Assembly (NCBI GenBank): GCA_030617125.1
Contig: JAUWWA010000099.1
Span: 1 to 6,649 of the forward strand
From: Pirellulales bacterium
Lineage (GTDB): Bacteria > Planctomycetota > Planctomycetia > Pirellulales > Thermoguttaceae
Length of the DNA stretch: 6,649 nt
Direction of reading: 5' to 3'
Part shown: positions 1-6,033 of the stretch, in pieces
Numbering within the stretch: the stretch's first letter is position 1
How the letters are laid out: the number at the start of each line of letters is the position of its first letter
Made by a program: the position numbers and the translations under genes
The notes under the pieces: model-generated
Database searches by the model: none
What the model was told of the DNA's origin: nothing
Seen by the model: the letters and a program-made list of their open reading frames with translations, nothing else

Positions 1-705
1 CCCCATCGGCTCGGGCTGCTCCCCGAGGTGGTCGCGCGCTACCGCGGCAAGCGGGCGATCTGCTTCCACCACCGGGCAGCCTTCATGTGGTCGGCCTACC
101 TGATGAACATCGACCAAATTCTCATGAGCTTCCTCACCGAACCGGATTTGGTCGAGCTGGTCCTGGACAAGGTCCTTGAAAGCAATATGCGGGTCGTGCG
201 CCGCGCGATCCGAGCCGGGGCTGAAGTGATCGTCCTGGGCGACGATTACGCCGCCAACCTCGGACCGCTGATGAGCCCCAAGGTGTTCGAGCACTTCATC
301 CTGCCGCGGCTGAAGAAAATGATCGAGATGATCCACGAGGAAGGGGCCTTCTGCATCAAGCACACCGACGGCAACATCTATAGCCTGCTCGACATGCTCG
401 TCGAGGCCGGGCCCGACGGGCTGAATCCCATCGAGCCGGTCGCCGGCATGGAACTGACGAAAATGAAAGAGTTGGTCGGCGACAGGGTCTGTCTGGTCGG
501 CAACATCGACTGCGCCCATCTGCTGCCGCACGGCTCGGTCGAAGACGTGCACGCGGCAGTGCGCCAGGCGATCGCCGACGCCGGCCCGGGCGGCGGATAC
601 ATCGTCACCTCGTCCAACAGCATCCATTCCTCGTGCAAGCCGGAGAACCTCATCGCCATGGTCGAGGCATGTAAGCAGTATGGGGCTTATCCGTTGGGAG
701 TTTGA
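1..705 (+). CDS. Uroporphyrinogen decarboxylase-superfamily protein (5' end cut by window)
   Basis: The frame is open from the first base, so the gene begins outside the window; 234 residues are visible, and UroD-family proteins are usually about 340-370 aa, so roughly the N-terminal third is missing. The visible part matches the UroD/MtaA-type TIM barrel (PF01208): a GDDYA strand followed by PLMSPKVFEHFILPRLKKM, then KHTDGNI (His121, Asp123), the LNPIEP strand, LVGNIDC, and a C-terminal GGGYIV...SSCKPENLIAMVEACKQYG that corresponds to the 'PPEN' helix of the family. In this superfamily some members decarboxylate uroporphyrinogen III and others move methyl groups between corrinoid proteins and cofactors using a His-x-Cys...Cys zinc site. 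Here the pattern is HxD with a later Cys (Cys212), so neither role is secured. Lying ahead of a dehydrogenase and a symporter, it is more likely catabolic than a haem-synthesis enzyme (inference). Confidence 0.85.
   Translation, partial: PHRLGLLPEVVARYRGKRAICFHHRAAFMWSAYLMNIDQILMSFLTEPDLVELVLDKVLESNMRVVRRAIRAGAEVIVLGDDYAANLGPLMSPKVFEHFILPRLKKMIEMIHEEGAFCIKHTDGNIYSLLDMLVEAGPDGLNPIEPVAGMELTKMKELVGDRVCLVGNIDCAHLLPHGSVEDVHAAVRQAIADAGPGGGYIVTSSNSIHSSCKPENLIAMVEACKQYGAYPLGV
696..700 (+). promoter_or_regulatory. Ribosome binding site of the hydroxyacid dehydrogenase gene
   Basis: GGGAG lies inside the last codons of the UroD-like gene, 11 nt before the ATG at 712. It supports that ATG and suggests the two genes are translated from one message. 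Confidence 0.5.
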
Positions 706-711
706 CCGTCG

Positions 712-1731
712 ATGGCTGACGTCGTTCTCGTCACCGAACTGGAGTACCCCAAAGGCAAGGAGTTGTTCGAAGCCGCCGAGGGACTCGACTTCCAGCCGGC
801 TTCTCGACTCGAAGAGCCCCTGGCCGAGGCGGTGCTCGCGAACGACTGCCGCGCCGTGGTCCTGGGCGTCGATCCGTATCGAGGCCCTCTTTACGACGCT
901 TTGGATGAGACCGGCGGCGCTCGGGGCGCGATCATCGCGCGATTCGGCGTCGGACACGATGGCGTGGACAAGGTGCTTGCGAAGCAGCACAACATCGTGG
1001 TCACCAACACGCCGGGCGTTCTGGATCAGAGTGTGGCTGAGCACACGATCTGGCTCACCGGCACGCTGGCCCGGCACGTGGCGGCGGTGGACGCCCGGTT
1101 CAAGGCCGGGCGGTTTGAACCCCGGACCGGCCTGGAACTTGCCGGCAAGACGCTCGGAATCGTCGGCTTCGGCGCCATCGGCCGGCGCGTGGCGCGCATC
1201 GCCTATTGCGGCTTCGGCATGCACGTGTTGGCCGCCGATTGCCGGCCGCTTCAGCAGCTCGAAGCTCAGGAAGGCAAGAGCTTTGAACAGATCAAGGCCG
1301 CCTACGGACTGGAACTCTACACCGCCGATGCCGCGGCGGTGTTCCGCGAGGCCGACGTGGTCAGCATCCACCTGCCGGCCGTGGAAGACACGCGGCGGTT
1401 TGTCGCCGCCGACCGGCTCCGGCTGATGAAACCGACGGTGCTGTTGGTCAACACGGCCCGGGGATGGGTGCTCGACGAGGACGCCCTGTACGACGCTTTG
1501 GCCGAAGGCCGCATCGCCGGGGCCGCCCTGGACGTGTTCGAAAACGAACCCTACGAGCCTACCTCACCCGAGAGGGACTTGCGAACCTTGGGCAACGTCG
1601 TGCTCACCCCGCACACTAGCTCCGACACCCACCAGTCGAACGAGCGCATGGCCCGGGCGTGCCTGGACAATCTTACGAAGTTCTTTGCCGGACGATTGGA
1701 CGAATTGACGCGCGTCGATGCGTCTGCATAA
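712..1731 (+). CDS. D-isomer-specific 2-hydroxyacid dehydrogenase (PGDH-like)
   Basis: This cytoplasmic NAD-dependent enzyme should reversibly reduce a 2-oxo acid to a D-2-hydroxy acid. At 339 aa it has the normal length of short-form members. The substrate-binding lobe is split (about 1-110 and 310-339) around a Rossmann domain. GFGAIG at 152-157 is the dinucleotide loop, and Asp176 at the end of the next strand favours NAD over NADP. The catalytic set is complete: Arg250 in NTARG, Glu279 in DVFENEP and His301 in LTPHTSS, spaced 29 and 22 residues apart, close to the arrangement in phosphoglycerate dehydrogenase. About ten extra residues sit after Asp176 (roughly 181-198, EAQEGKSFEQIK region) compared with SerA-like proteins. 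There is no C-terminal ACT domain, so serine-type feedback regulation is unlikely. It starts 6 bp after the UroD-like gene and ends 11 bp before the symporter, so it is probably co-transcribed. Substrate unknown; glycerate, glyoxylate or a sugar-derived acid are all possible. Confidence 0.9.
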   Translation: MADVVLVTELEYPKGKELFEAAEGLDFQPASRLEEPLAEAVLANDCRAVVLGVDPYRGPLYDALDETGGARGAIIARFGVGHDGVDKVLAKQHNIVVTNTPGVLDQSVAEHTIWLTGTLARHVAAVDARFKAGRFEPRTGLELAGKTLGIVGFGAIGRRVARIAYCGFGMHVLAADCRPLQQLEAQEGKSFEQIKAAYGLELYTADAAAVFREADVVSIHLPAVEDTRRFVAADRLRLMKPTVLLVNTARGWVLDEDALYDALAEGRIAGAALDVFENEPYEPTSPERDLRTLGNVVLTPHTSSDTHQSNERMARACLDNLTKFFAGRLDELTRVDASA

Positions 1732-1735
1732 GGAG
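1730..1735 (+). promoter_or_regulatory. Ribosome binding site of the symporter gene
   Basis: AAGGAG overlaps the TAA stop of the dehydrogenase and sits 7 nt before the ATG at 1743. It decides the symporter start in favour of 1743 over an upstream in-frame ATG at 1659, which would lie well inside the dehydrogenase gene and add 28 residues that do not look like a transporter N-terminus. The overlap of stop and ribosome binding site suggests translational coupling. Confidence 0.75.
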
Positions 1736-1742
1736 TCTTTCG

Positions 1743-3287
1743 ATGGACAACGCCATGCTCAAATGGCCCGACCTGGTGGTGATCGCTTTGTTCTTCGGGG
1801 CCTTTGTGGCGATCGGCGGTTACTTTGCCAGGAAGACCCGTTCGGCAGAAAAGTATTTCCTGGCCGAGCGCAACCTGCCGGGTTGGCTGGTGGGGTTCTC
1901 GGTCATGGCCACCATCGTTAGCGCGTTGACGTTCCTGGCCCTGCCCGGCTTCGCCTACGCGGAAAACTGGCGCTTCATGTGCAACAACTTCGGGTATCTG
2001 CTGGCGTTGGTGCCGGCCGTGTTGCTCTTCATGCCGTTTTATCGGCGGACCGGTGTCTCTTCCGCTTATGAGTATCTGGAACGCCGATTCGACACCTGGG
2101 CCCGGCTCTACGCGGCCGGCCTGTTCGTCCTCTGGATGACCTGCCGGATGTCGATCATCCTCTACGCGGTCAGCCTGCCGATCAAGACCATGGTCCCCAT
2201 CGAGATGCCCTGGATCATCCTGGCCTTCGGCGTCATCGCCACGGTCTACACGGTAGCCGGCGGTCTGGAGGCGGTGATCTGGACCGACTTCCTCCAGACG
2301 ATCGCCATGTTCATCGGGGCGATTATCTGCTTGCCGTTGGTGCTTTCGATGCTCCCGGGCGGATTCACGCAGATCTTCACCGAAGCCTACGCCGACGGCA
2401 AGCTGTCGCTCGGCGGCACCGCATTTACGTTCAGTGAGAAAACCATCTGGGTCATGACCATGGTGACGTTCTTCACGTGGATGCACTGGTGCTGTCAAGA
2501 CCAGACCATGATCCAGCGCTACCTGGCCCCGCGAAACCAGCGGGAAGCCCGAAAGGCCCTCATACTGGGCAGCTTGCTGACCGTGCCCGTGTGGACCTAC
2601 TTCATCTTCATCGGGACGGCGCTGTACGTATTCTACAAGATCAACCCCGATCCCAACCTGCCCAACGTGGTCGAGAAGCCCGAGCAGATCCTGCCTTACT
2701 TCGTACTGAAATACGTTACCTCGGGCCTGGCGGGGTTCGTGATTTGCGGTTTGGTGGCGGCCGCCATGTCGACCGTGGACTCCACCATCAACGCGGTCGC
2801 TGCCACGCTGACCAACGACTTCTATCGGCGCTTGCTGGTGAGCAACCGCGACCAGCGCCATTATCTCCGCGTAGGCCGATGGTTCTCGTGCCTGATGGGC
2901 GCGATCATGATCGGTGGAGCCCTGGCGGTCCACTACACCAATACTCAAACGCTGGCAGACCTCCAACTCCTGATCCAGTCGATCTCCGGCGGCGGGCTGC
3001 TGGCCTTGACCATGATGGGGATGCTCACGGTGCGCGTCGACAACCGCGTAGCCGTGGCGTCGATCGCCGTGGGCCTGGCCGTCGTGATCGTGTGGCTGGG
3101 AATTGATTCACAGTTCGGCCAGCGCTGGTTCCCCGAATTGGTCGGCTATCTGCCTGACAAGTTCTGGATGCACGTCCTGGTCAACCTGTTCGTATTCGCC
3201 CTGGGCTACGGACTGGCGTTGCTCCTGGGTACGCACAAGCAGAAGCCGCTGGAAGACCTCACTGTCTGGACGCTGCGAAAGTGTTGA
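1743..3287 (+). CDS. Sodium:solute symporter (SSS family)
   Basis: This 514-aa inner-membrane protein should import a small organic solute using the sodium gradient (SSS family, TC 2.A.21, LeuT fold). About 13 hydrophobic segments can be seen, starting near residues 9-28, 47-70, 81-100, 119-147, 154-173, 178-203 and 233-250, and ending at about 474-496, which fits the usual 13-helix layout. Family signatures include KTRSAEKYFLAERNLPGW after the first helix, AGGLEAVIWTDFLQ at 172-185, and AAAMSTVDSTINAVAATLTNDFY at 339-361. In this last segment the Ser/Thr residues at 343-344 and 347-348 correspond to the region that forms the Na2 sodium site in characterised members. A hydrophilic loop at 299-316 (NPDPNLPNVVEKPEQ) is typical of the family's extracellular loop. 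It is the last gene of the three-gene operon. Known SSS substrates include sugars, proline, pantothenate, sialic acid and carboxylates; nothing here picks one, although the neighbouring dehydrogenase makes a carboxylate or sugar-acid reasonable. Confidence 0.93.
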   Translation: MDNAMLKWPDLVVIALFFGAFVAIGGYFARKTRSAEKYFLAERNLPGWLVGFSVMATIVSALTFLALPGFAYAENWRFMCNNFGYLLALVPAVLLFMPFYRRTGVSSAYEYLERRFDTWARLYAAGLFVLWMTCRMSIILYAVSLPIKTMVPIEMPWIILAFGVIATVYTVAGGLEAVIWTDFLQTIAMFIGAIICLPLVLSMLPGGFTQIFTEAYADGKLSLGGTAFTFSEKTIWVMTMVTFFTWMHWCCQDQTMIQRYLAPRNQREARKALILGSLLTVPVWTYFIFIGTALYVFYKINPDPNLPNVVEKPEQILPYFVLKYVTSGLAGFVICGLVAAAMSTVDSTINAVAATLTNDFYRRLLVSNRDQRHYLRVGRWFSCLMGAIMIGGALAVHYTNTQTLADLQLLIQSISGGGLLALTMMGMLTVRVDNRVAVASIAVGLAVVIVWLGIDSQFGQRWFPELVGYLPDKFWMHVLVNLFVFALGYGLALLLGTHKQKPLEDLTVWTLRKC

Positions 3288-3296
3288 TGCACCTCC

Positions 3297-3342
3297 CCTG
3301 CGGAACTTGCCGCGGGCAGAAACGATGACCCTTTCTTTTTTG
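3297..3342 (+). terminator. Possible terminator after the symporter operon
   Basis: Ten bases past the symporter stop, CCTGCGG (3297-3303) can pair with CCGCGGG (3310-3316) around the loop AACTTG: seven pairs including one G-T. A pyrimidine/T-rich run (CTTTCTTTTTT, 3331-3341) follows, but 14 nt after the stem rather than directly against it. This is therefore a poor match to a classical intrinsic terminator. The position is right; the structure is only suggestive. Confidence 0.35.
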
Positions 3343-3385
3343 ACGGCGTCTGGGGCATGGCGCCGCGAGTAGCGGTTGGCCCGAA

Positions 3386-3431
3386 CCGGCCAAATGCCGC
3401 CCGGTGGCGGGCTGCCGGGAGGTTGGCTTTT
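3386..3431 (+). other. GC-rich nested inverted repeat in the intergenic gap
   Basis: Within the 236-bp gap between the symporter and the prepilin fragment, CCGGC (3386-3390) can pair with GCCGG (3414-3418), enclosing a second stem in which GCCCG pairs with CGGGC. The T-rich stretch GGCTTTT (3425-3431) follows. It could be a second terminator or the 5' leader structure of the prepilin message. The rest of the gap shows no gene: the short frames crossing it lack both coding character and ribosome binding sites. Confidence 0.25.
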
Positions 3432-3487
3432 CCGCAATGTTTGCTCAAAATGAAGGCTAGTTGCGCCGCTGGAGCGGAAACGTCCGT

Positions 3488-3507
3488 GAACCGTTACGAA
3501 CCGATTA
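3488..3507 (+). repeat. Short direct repeat, 10-bp period, upstream of the prepilin start
   Basis: GAACCG occurs at 3488-3493 and 3498-3503, each followed by a similar TTAC or ATTA. The copies are exactly one helical turn apart and end just before the Shine-Dalgarno. This could be a protein-binding or leader element of the pilin-like gene, but so short a repeat may be chance. Confidence 0.25.
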
Positions 3508-3511
3508 TGCG

Positions 3512-3520
3512 AGGAGGTGA
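3512..3520 (+). promoter_or_regulatory. Strong Shine-Dalgarno of the prepilin-like fragment
   Basis: AGGAGGTGA is almost the full complement of the 16S rRNA 3' end. Its GGAGG core ends 6 nt before the ATG at 3524, so the start codon is secure even though the coding sequence behind it is only 43 codons long. A signal this strong indicates that a well-expressed gene once stood, or still stands, here. Confidence 0.8.
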
Positions 3521-3523
3521 ACC

Positions 3524-3655
3524 ATGAACCGTGTTCTTAGCAGCAGGCCGTATCGACCGGGCTTTACGCTGGTCGAATTGCTCGTGGTGATCGCAATTAT
3601 CGGCATCCTGATCGCGTTGTTGTTGCCGGCGGTGCAGGCGGCATTACCGTTGTAG
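3524..3655 (+). pseudogene. Truncated DUF1559-type prepilin (N-terminal fragment only)
   Basis: The reading frame gives 43 residues. It has a short leader with basic residues ([13 protein letters not shown]) and the prepilin peptidase site Gly13|Phe14. Glu18 falls at +5 of the mature protein, as in type IV pilins and pseudopilins. A hydrophobic helix (residues 19-37) ends in LLPAVQAA, followed directly by LPL and TAG. In planctomycete DUF1559 proteins that motif normally continues into REAARR-like sequence and a C-terminal domain of roughly 250-300 residues. Neither the middle nor the C-terminal H-x9-DG region appears in any frame before the convergent gene 32 bp away. The fragment therefore looks like a gene cut near base 3642 and closed by a chance stop. 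It could also be a short expressed membrane peptide, since the start signal and cleavage site are intact. An assembly join inside this highly repeated sequence is another possibility. Confidence 0.8.
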
Positions 3656-3687
3656 ATATCGCAATTCACCATGCAGCCATGAAATCA

Positions 3688-5973
3688 TTATTGCCCGAGT
3701 GCCTTCAGGAGCCGCACCGCCGCCTCGACCATGATTTCGCCGCCTCCAGGGGTTATCCGTGAGTTGACGGTTTCGTAGCTGCCTTCGGCAAACGCCTTCT
3801 TGGTGGGGATGTAGCCCGGCGCGTCCTGGCACAATTCAATCACGAGCGTGGTCGCAAAGGGGCTCGCTCGCTTGATAGCAAGGCCCAGATCAACGAAGAC
3901 CTCGCCCGGCAAGCCGACGACGGCCACATCACGGCCCAGCCGAAATACCTGAACTTCGAGCGGTATTGTCTGGCTGCGCCGCATCTCTACGGCCAGTATC
4001 TTGTACGCCTCGACCTGCTTGAGAAACGGCAGCTCCCTGGCGCCGACCTTCTCGATGTTCTTACGTGCCCAGGCAACCTCGCTCGGTCCATAACGCTGAA
4101 GCGGCACCTCGACAACCTCGCATCGAACCGCCAAGGTAGACTCCACAACGGGCTTCAAGTATCCCGTTTTCGCGTTTACTGTTTCCGCCAACGTCCTGCC
4201 GATGTCGCCCGTCTTTAAGCGCTCCTTTTTCAAAACGTCGATGTGGTTGATGTCGCCGCACGCGCCTGTGCCGAACAGTGAAACGAACTGGTTGCCATGC
4301 TTCTCGCGAAGCGATTGCTCCAGATAGAAAGGAAAATCAGCCGCGTAGCTTGTTCCGCCGACGGTGTCGAGATGGAGCGCGAAGTTGACCAGCGCTGCCA
4401 TAGCACTATGGCCGCCGCCGTCACGGAAAAACACGACTGCAACCTCGGGATCGATTGGGCCGGCAGGCGAAACGATATCAGGATTAAGCACTCCGGGGTT
4501 GAACCGGACCGTCCCGTCTTTCATGTGGAACCGCCGGTTGAACGAGAGGTTTTGTTGCATAGCCGCGCCAGCCTCGAGCCGGACAGGTTTCGCCGTCGCG
4601 TCGGCTTGCGTTATGGCTTTGACGATTTTCGCAACGAGTACGGAGGGGTAGTCAACCTTCTCGTGCGGATCGCTCCCATGCTTAGCCACCGCTGCGTCGT
4701 GGAAGTGTTTCCTCAGGGCGCCAAAGTAGAGCGGCCCGGTGTGGGTATGTGTGGCGGCAAGCAGGATATTCGCGGCGGGAATGCCCGTCTTTTCCGCGGC
4801 CTGCCTGCGAGCACGCGACGAAACGTCGAGCGACAAACCGATGACGTCGCAGAAGACCAGCGCTGCGCACTGATTACCCTGGCGAAGGACAACAGCCTTG
4901 GCGTGAAGAGGGTTTGACGTGCCGGTGCTCAGCCGCTCGTGGAAGTATCCACTCATGCGGTAACCGATGGGCGGGGTAATGCCGGTGACCGCAATCCCAG
5001 CGGTCAAACCGGCAACATCAGCTGGTGACGCGTCCGCGGAAGTTTGGGTCTTCTGCCTGGTAAGTTTTTCCAGAAACTCTCGGGCCTTCTTGGCCTCGGC
5101 GAGTGTTTGCTCCAGGTCTCCCGGCTCGAGGCATTCTACGACCAAGGGGCCGCCGGTGAAGCCGCCTTGTTCGAGGCGTGCGAGAACCGCAGGGAAATCC
5201 ACCTTGCCCGTCCCCGGCGTCACGGCGACATTCTTAGGGTGCCTGTAATCCTTGATGCACATGCCGACCACGAGCCCATCCACGGTGGCGGCATCGGCGG
5301 CCGGGTCGAGTTTCCCGTCCGAGTAGTAGAGGATGTTCCCCGGATCGTACCAGACGCGGAAGTTCTCATGGCCAACCATCTCGACCATCTTGCGGCACTG
5401 GGGTCCGGTGGCATTTAGCCCGCCGTGTGGCTTGATGCTGATGCCGATGCCTCGCTCGGCCGCGTAATCGCAACATTCAGCGATGGCCTTGCAGTACGTC
5501 TCGTAAAGCTCCTTGTTGCCGGCGCCGCCCATCAGCAGATTTCCGGCGCCACAGGCGGCACAATTGTCGATGAGTTTTCTGAGGCCCTCGATACCCGCTT
5601 TGAGCGACTTCGCCACGGGTATGCCACCGCCGTATACCGACGGGACTGTCAGCCCACGTTTCCTGGCCTCTTCGCCCACCCGGGCGGCCTCTTCGAGTGT
5701 GGTCGAGACCGAAATCACAAGTCGCGTCTTGGACTTGGTAGTCATCAGACCGGCGTACTTGAAACCCGCCTCGGCGATGCCGTCGAGCGCCACGCAGTAA
5801 TCGTGCTGATCCCAGGGACGCGTATAGCAGCCGATCCGCCACCGGCTGCCGGCCGCATCTCCGGTCGCCGCGGCGGGCGATGCCGCCGTCCACGAGGCGG
5901 CAACGCCCGCTGCGCCAATTTTCACGGTCTGATCCAGGAAATCTCTGCGAGACAGTTGGTCAAAAGGATTCAT
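3688..5973 (-). CDS. Tat-exported fusion: sugar isomerase/epimerase-like TIM barrel plus neutral ceramidase-like domain
   Basis: This 761-aa protein has a twin-arginine signal (SRRDFL, residues 8-13, then a hydrophobic stretch to about 33 and a PAAA site near 36), so export in folded form is expected. Residues about 45-303 resemble xylose-isomerase-like / AP-endonuclease-2-like TIM barrels: ISIKPHGG at 178-185, WYDPGN at 208-213, CIKDYR at 239-244, VVECLEPGD at 278-286. The usual first Glu and third-ligand His appear replaced (Lys181, Cys239), while Asp210 and Glu280 remain. A Thr/Ser/Ala/Asp-rich linker spans about 304-321. Residues about 322-761 match the alkaline/neutral ceramidase family (PF04734): AGIAVTGITPP at 325-335, THTHTGP at 408-414 (zinc ligand His409 or His411), His534 in ALHLD, Glu691 in GLPGEVF and Tyr721 in GYIPT. 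The nucleophilic Ser of GDVSP is Asn576 in GDINH, so true ceramidase activity is doubtful. The ATG at 5973 is preferred over an upstream TTG at 6012 because AGGAG lies 9 nt before it and the Tat motif then falls at the N-terminus. It is probably co-transcribed with the oxidoreductase upstream. Confidence 0.88.
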   Translation of the reverse strand: MNPFDQLSRRDFLDQTVKIGAAGVAASWTAASPAAATGDAAGSRWRIGCYTRPWDQHDYCVALDGIAEAGFKYAGLMTTKSKTRLVISVSTTLEEAARVGEEARKRGLTVPSVYGGGIPVAKSLKAGIEGLRKLIDNCAACGAGNLLMGGAGNKELYETYCKAIAECCDYAAERGIGISIKPHGGLNATGPQCRKMVEMVGHENFRVWYDPGNILYYSDGKLDPAADAATVDGLVVGMCIKDYRHPKNVAVTPGTGKVDFPAVLARLEQGGFTGGPLVVECLEPGDLEQTLAEAKKAREFLEKLTRQKTQTSADASPADVAGLTAGIAVTGITPPIGYRMSGYFHERLSTGTSNPLHAKAVVLRQGNQCAALVFCDVIGLSLDVSSRARRQAAEKTGIPAANILLAATHTHTGPLYFGALRKHFHDAAVAKHGSDPHEKVDYPSVLVAKIVKAITQADATAKPVRLEAGAAMQQNLSFNRRFHMKDGTVRFNPGVLNPDIVSPAGPIDPEVAVVFFRDGGGHSAMAALVNFALHLDTVGGTSYAADFPFYLEQSLREKHGNQFVSLFGTGACGDINHIDVLKKERLKTGDIGRTLAETVNAKTGYLKPVVESTLAVRCEVVEVPLQRYGPSEVAWARKNIEKVGARELPFLKQVEAYKILAVEMRRSQTIPLEVQVFRLGRDVAVVGLPGEVFVDLGLAIKRASPFATTLVIELCQDAPGYIPTKKAFAEGSYETVNSRITPGGGEIMVEAAVRLLKALGQ

Positions 5974-5982
5974 CGGTGTTTT

Positions 5983-5987
5983 CTCCT
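5983..5987 (-). promoter_or_regulatory. Ribosome binding site of the fusion gene
   Basis: AGGAG on the minus strand lies 9 nt before the ATG at 5973. The longer frame starting at TTG 6012 would place this site inside the coding sequence and push the Tat motif 13 residues further from the N-terminus, so 5973 is the likely start. Confidence 0.7.
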
Positions 5988-6033
5988 GATTCGTCCGAGA
6001 CGTGTTCCTCAAAACGACAACGACAACGCACTC

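Noticed and set aside
680..1426. 248-residue + strand frame inside the dehydrogenase gene
   Set aside because: It is in an alternative frame of a gene with complete catalytic motifs, and its product is Ser/Arg/Pro/Trp-rich without recognisable domains.
1659..1742. N-terminal extension of the symporter
   Set aside because: The extra 28 residues are polar and Arg/Cys-rich, overlap the dehydrogenase gene, and AAGGAG sits directly before the ATG at 1743.
1551..2966. 471-residue open frame on the - strand
   Set aside because: It lies antisense to the dehydrogenase end and the symporter, both clearly coding. Its translation is His/Asp/Gly/Arg-rich with no family motif, which is typical of antisense shadows in GC-rich genes.
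3206..3448. Small - strand frames across the symporter end and intergenic gap
   Set aside because: They overlap the symporter's coding end, have no ribosome binding site and read as low-complexity Ser/Ala/Arg sequence.
3656..3687. Possible bidirectional terminator between the convergent genes
   Set aside because: CATG motifs there can pair only over a few bases with bulges, and there is no T-run, so no terminator can be supported.
4297..4917. 206-residue + strand frame
   Set aside because: It is antisense to the ceramidase-like domain, which carries its conserved motifs on the other strand, and no convincing ribosome binding site or motif was noticed.
5974..6012. TTG-initiated extension of the fusion protein
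   Set aside because: The ATG at 5973 has a good AGGAG at 9 nt and places the twin-arginine motif at the normal distance from the N-terminus.
6014..6028. ACGACA-type short tandem repeat between the two - strand genes
   Set aside because: It has only about two and a half 6-bp units, too short to call a repeat locus or a regulatory element.
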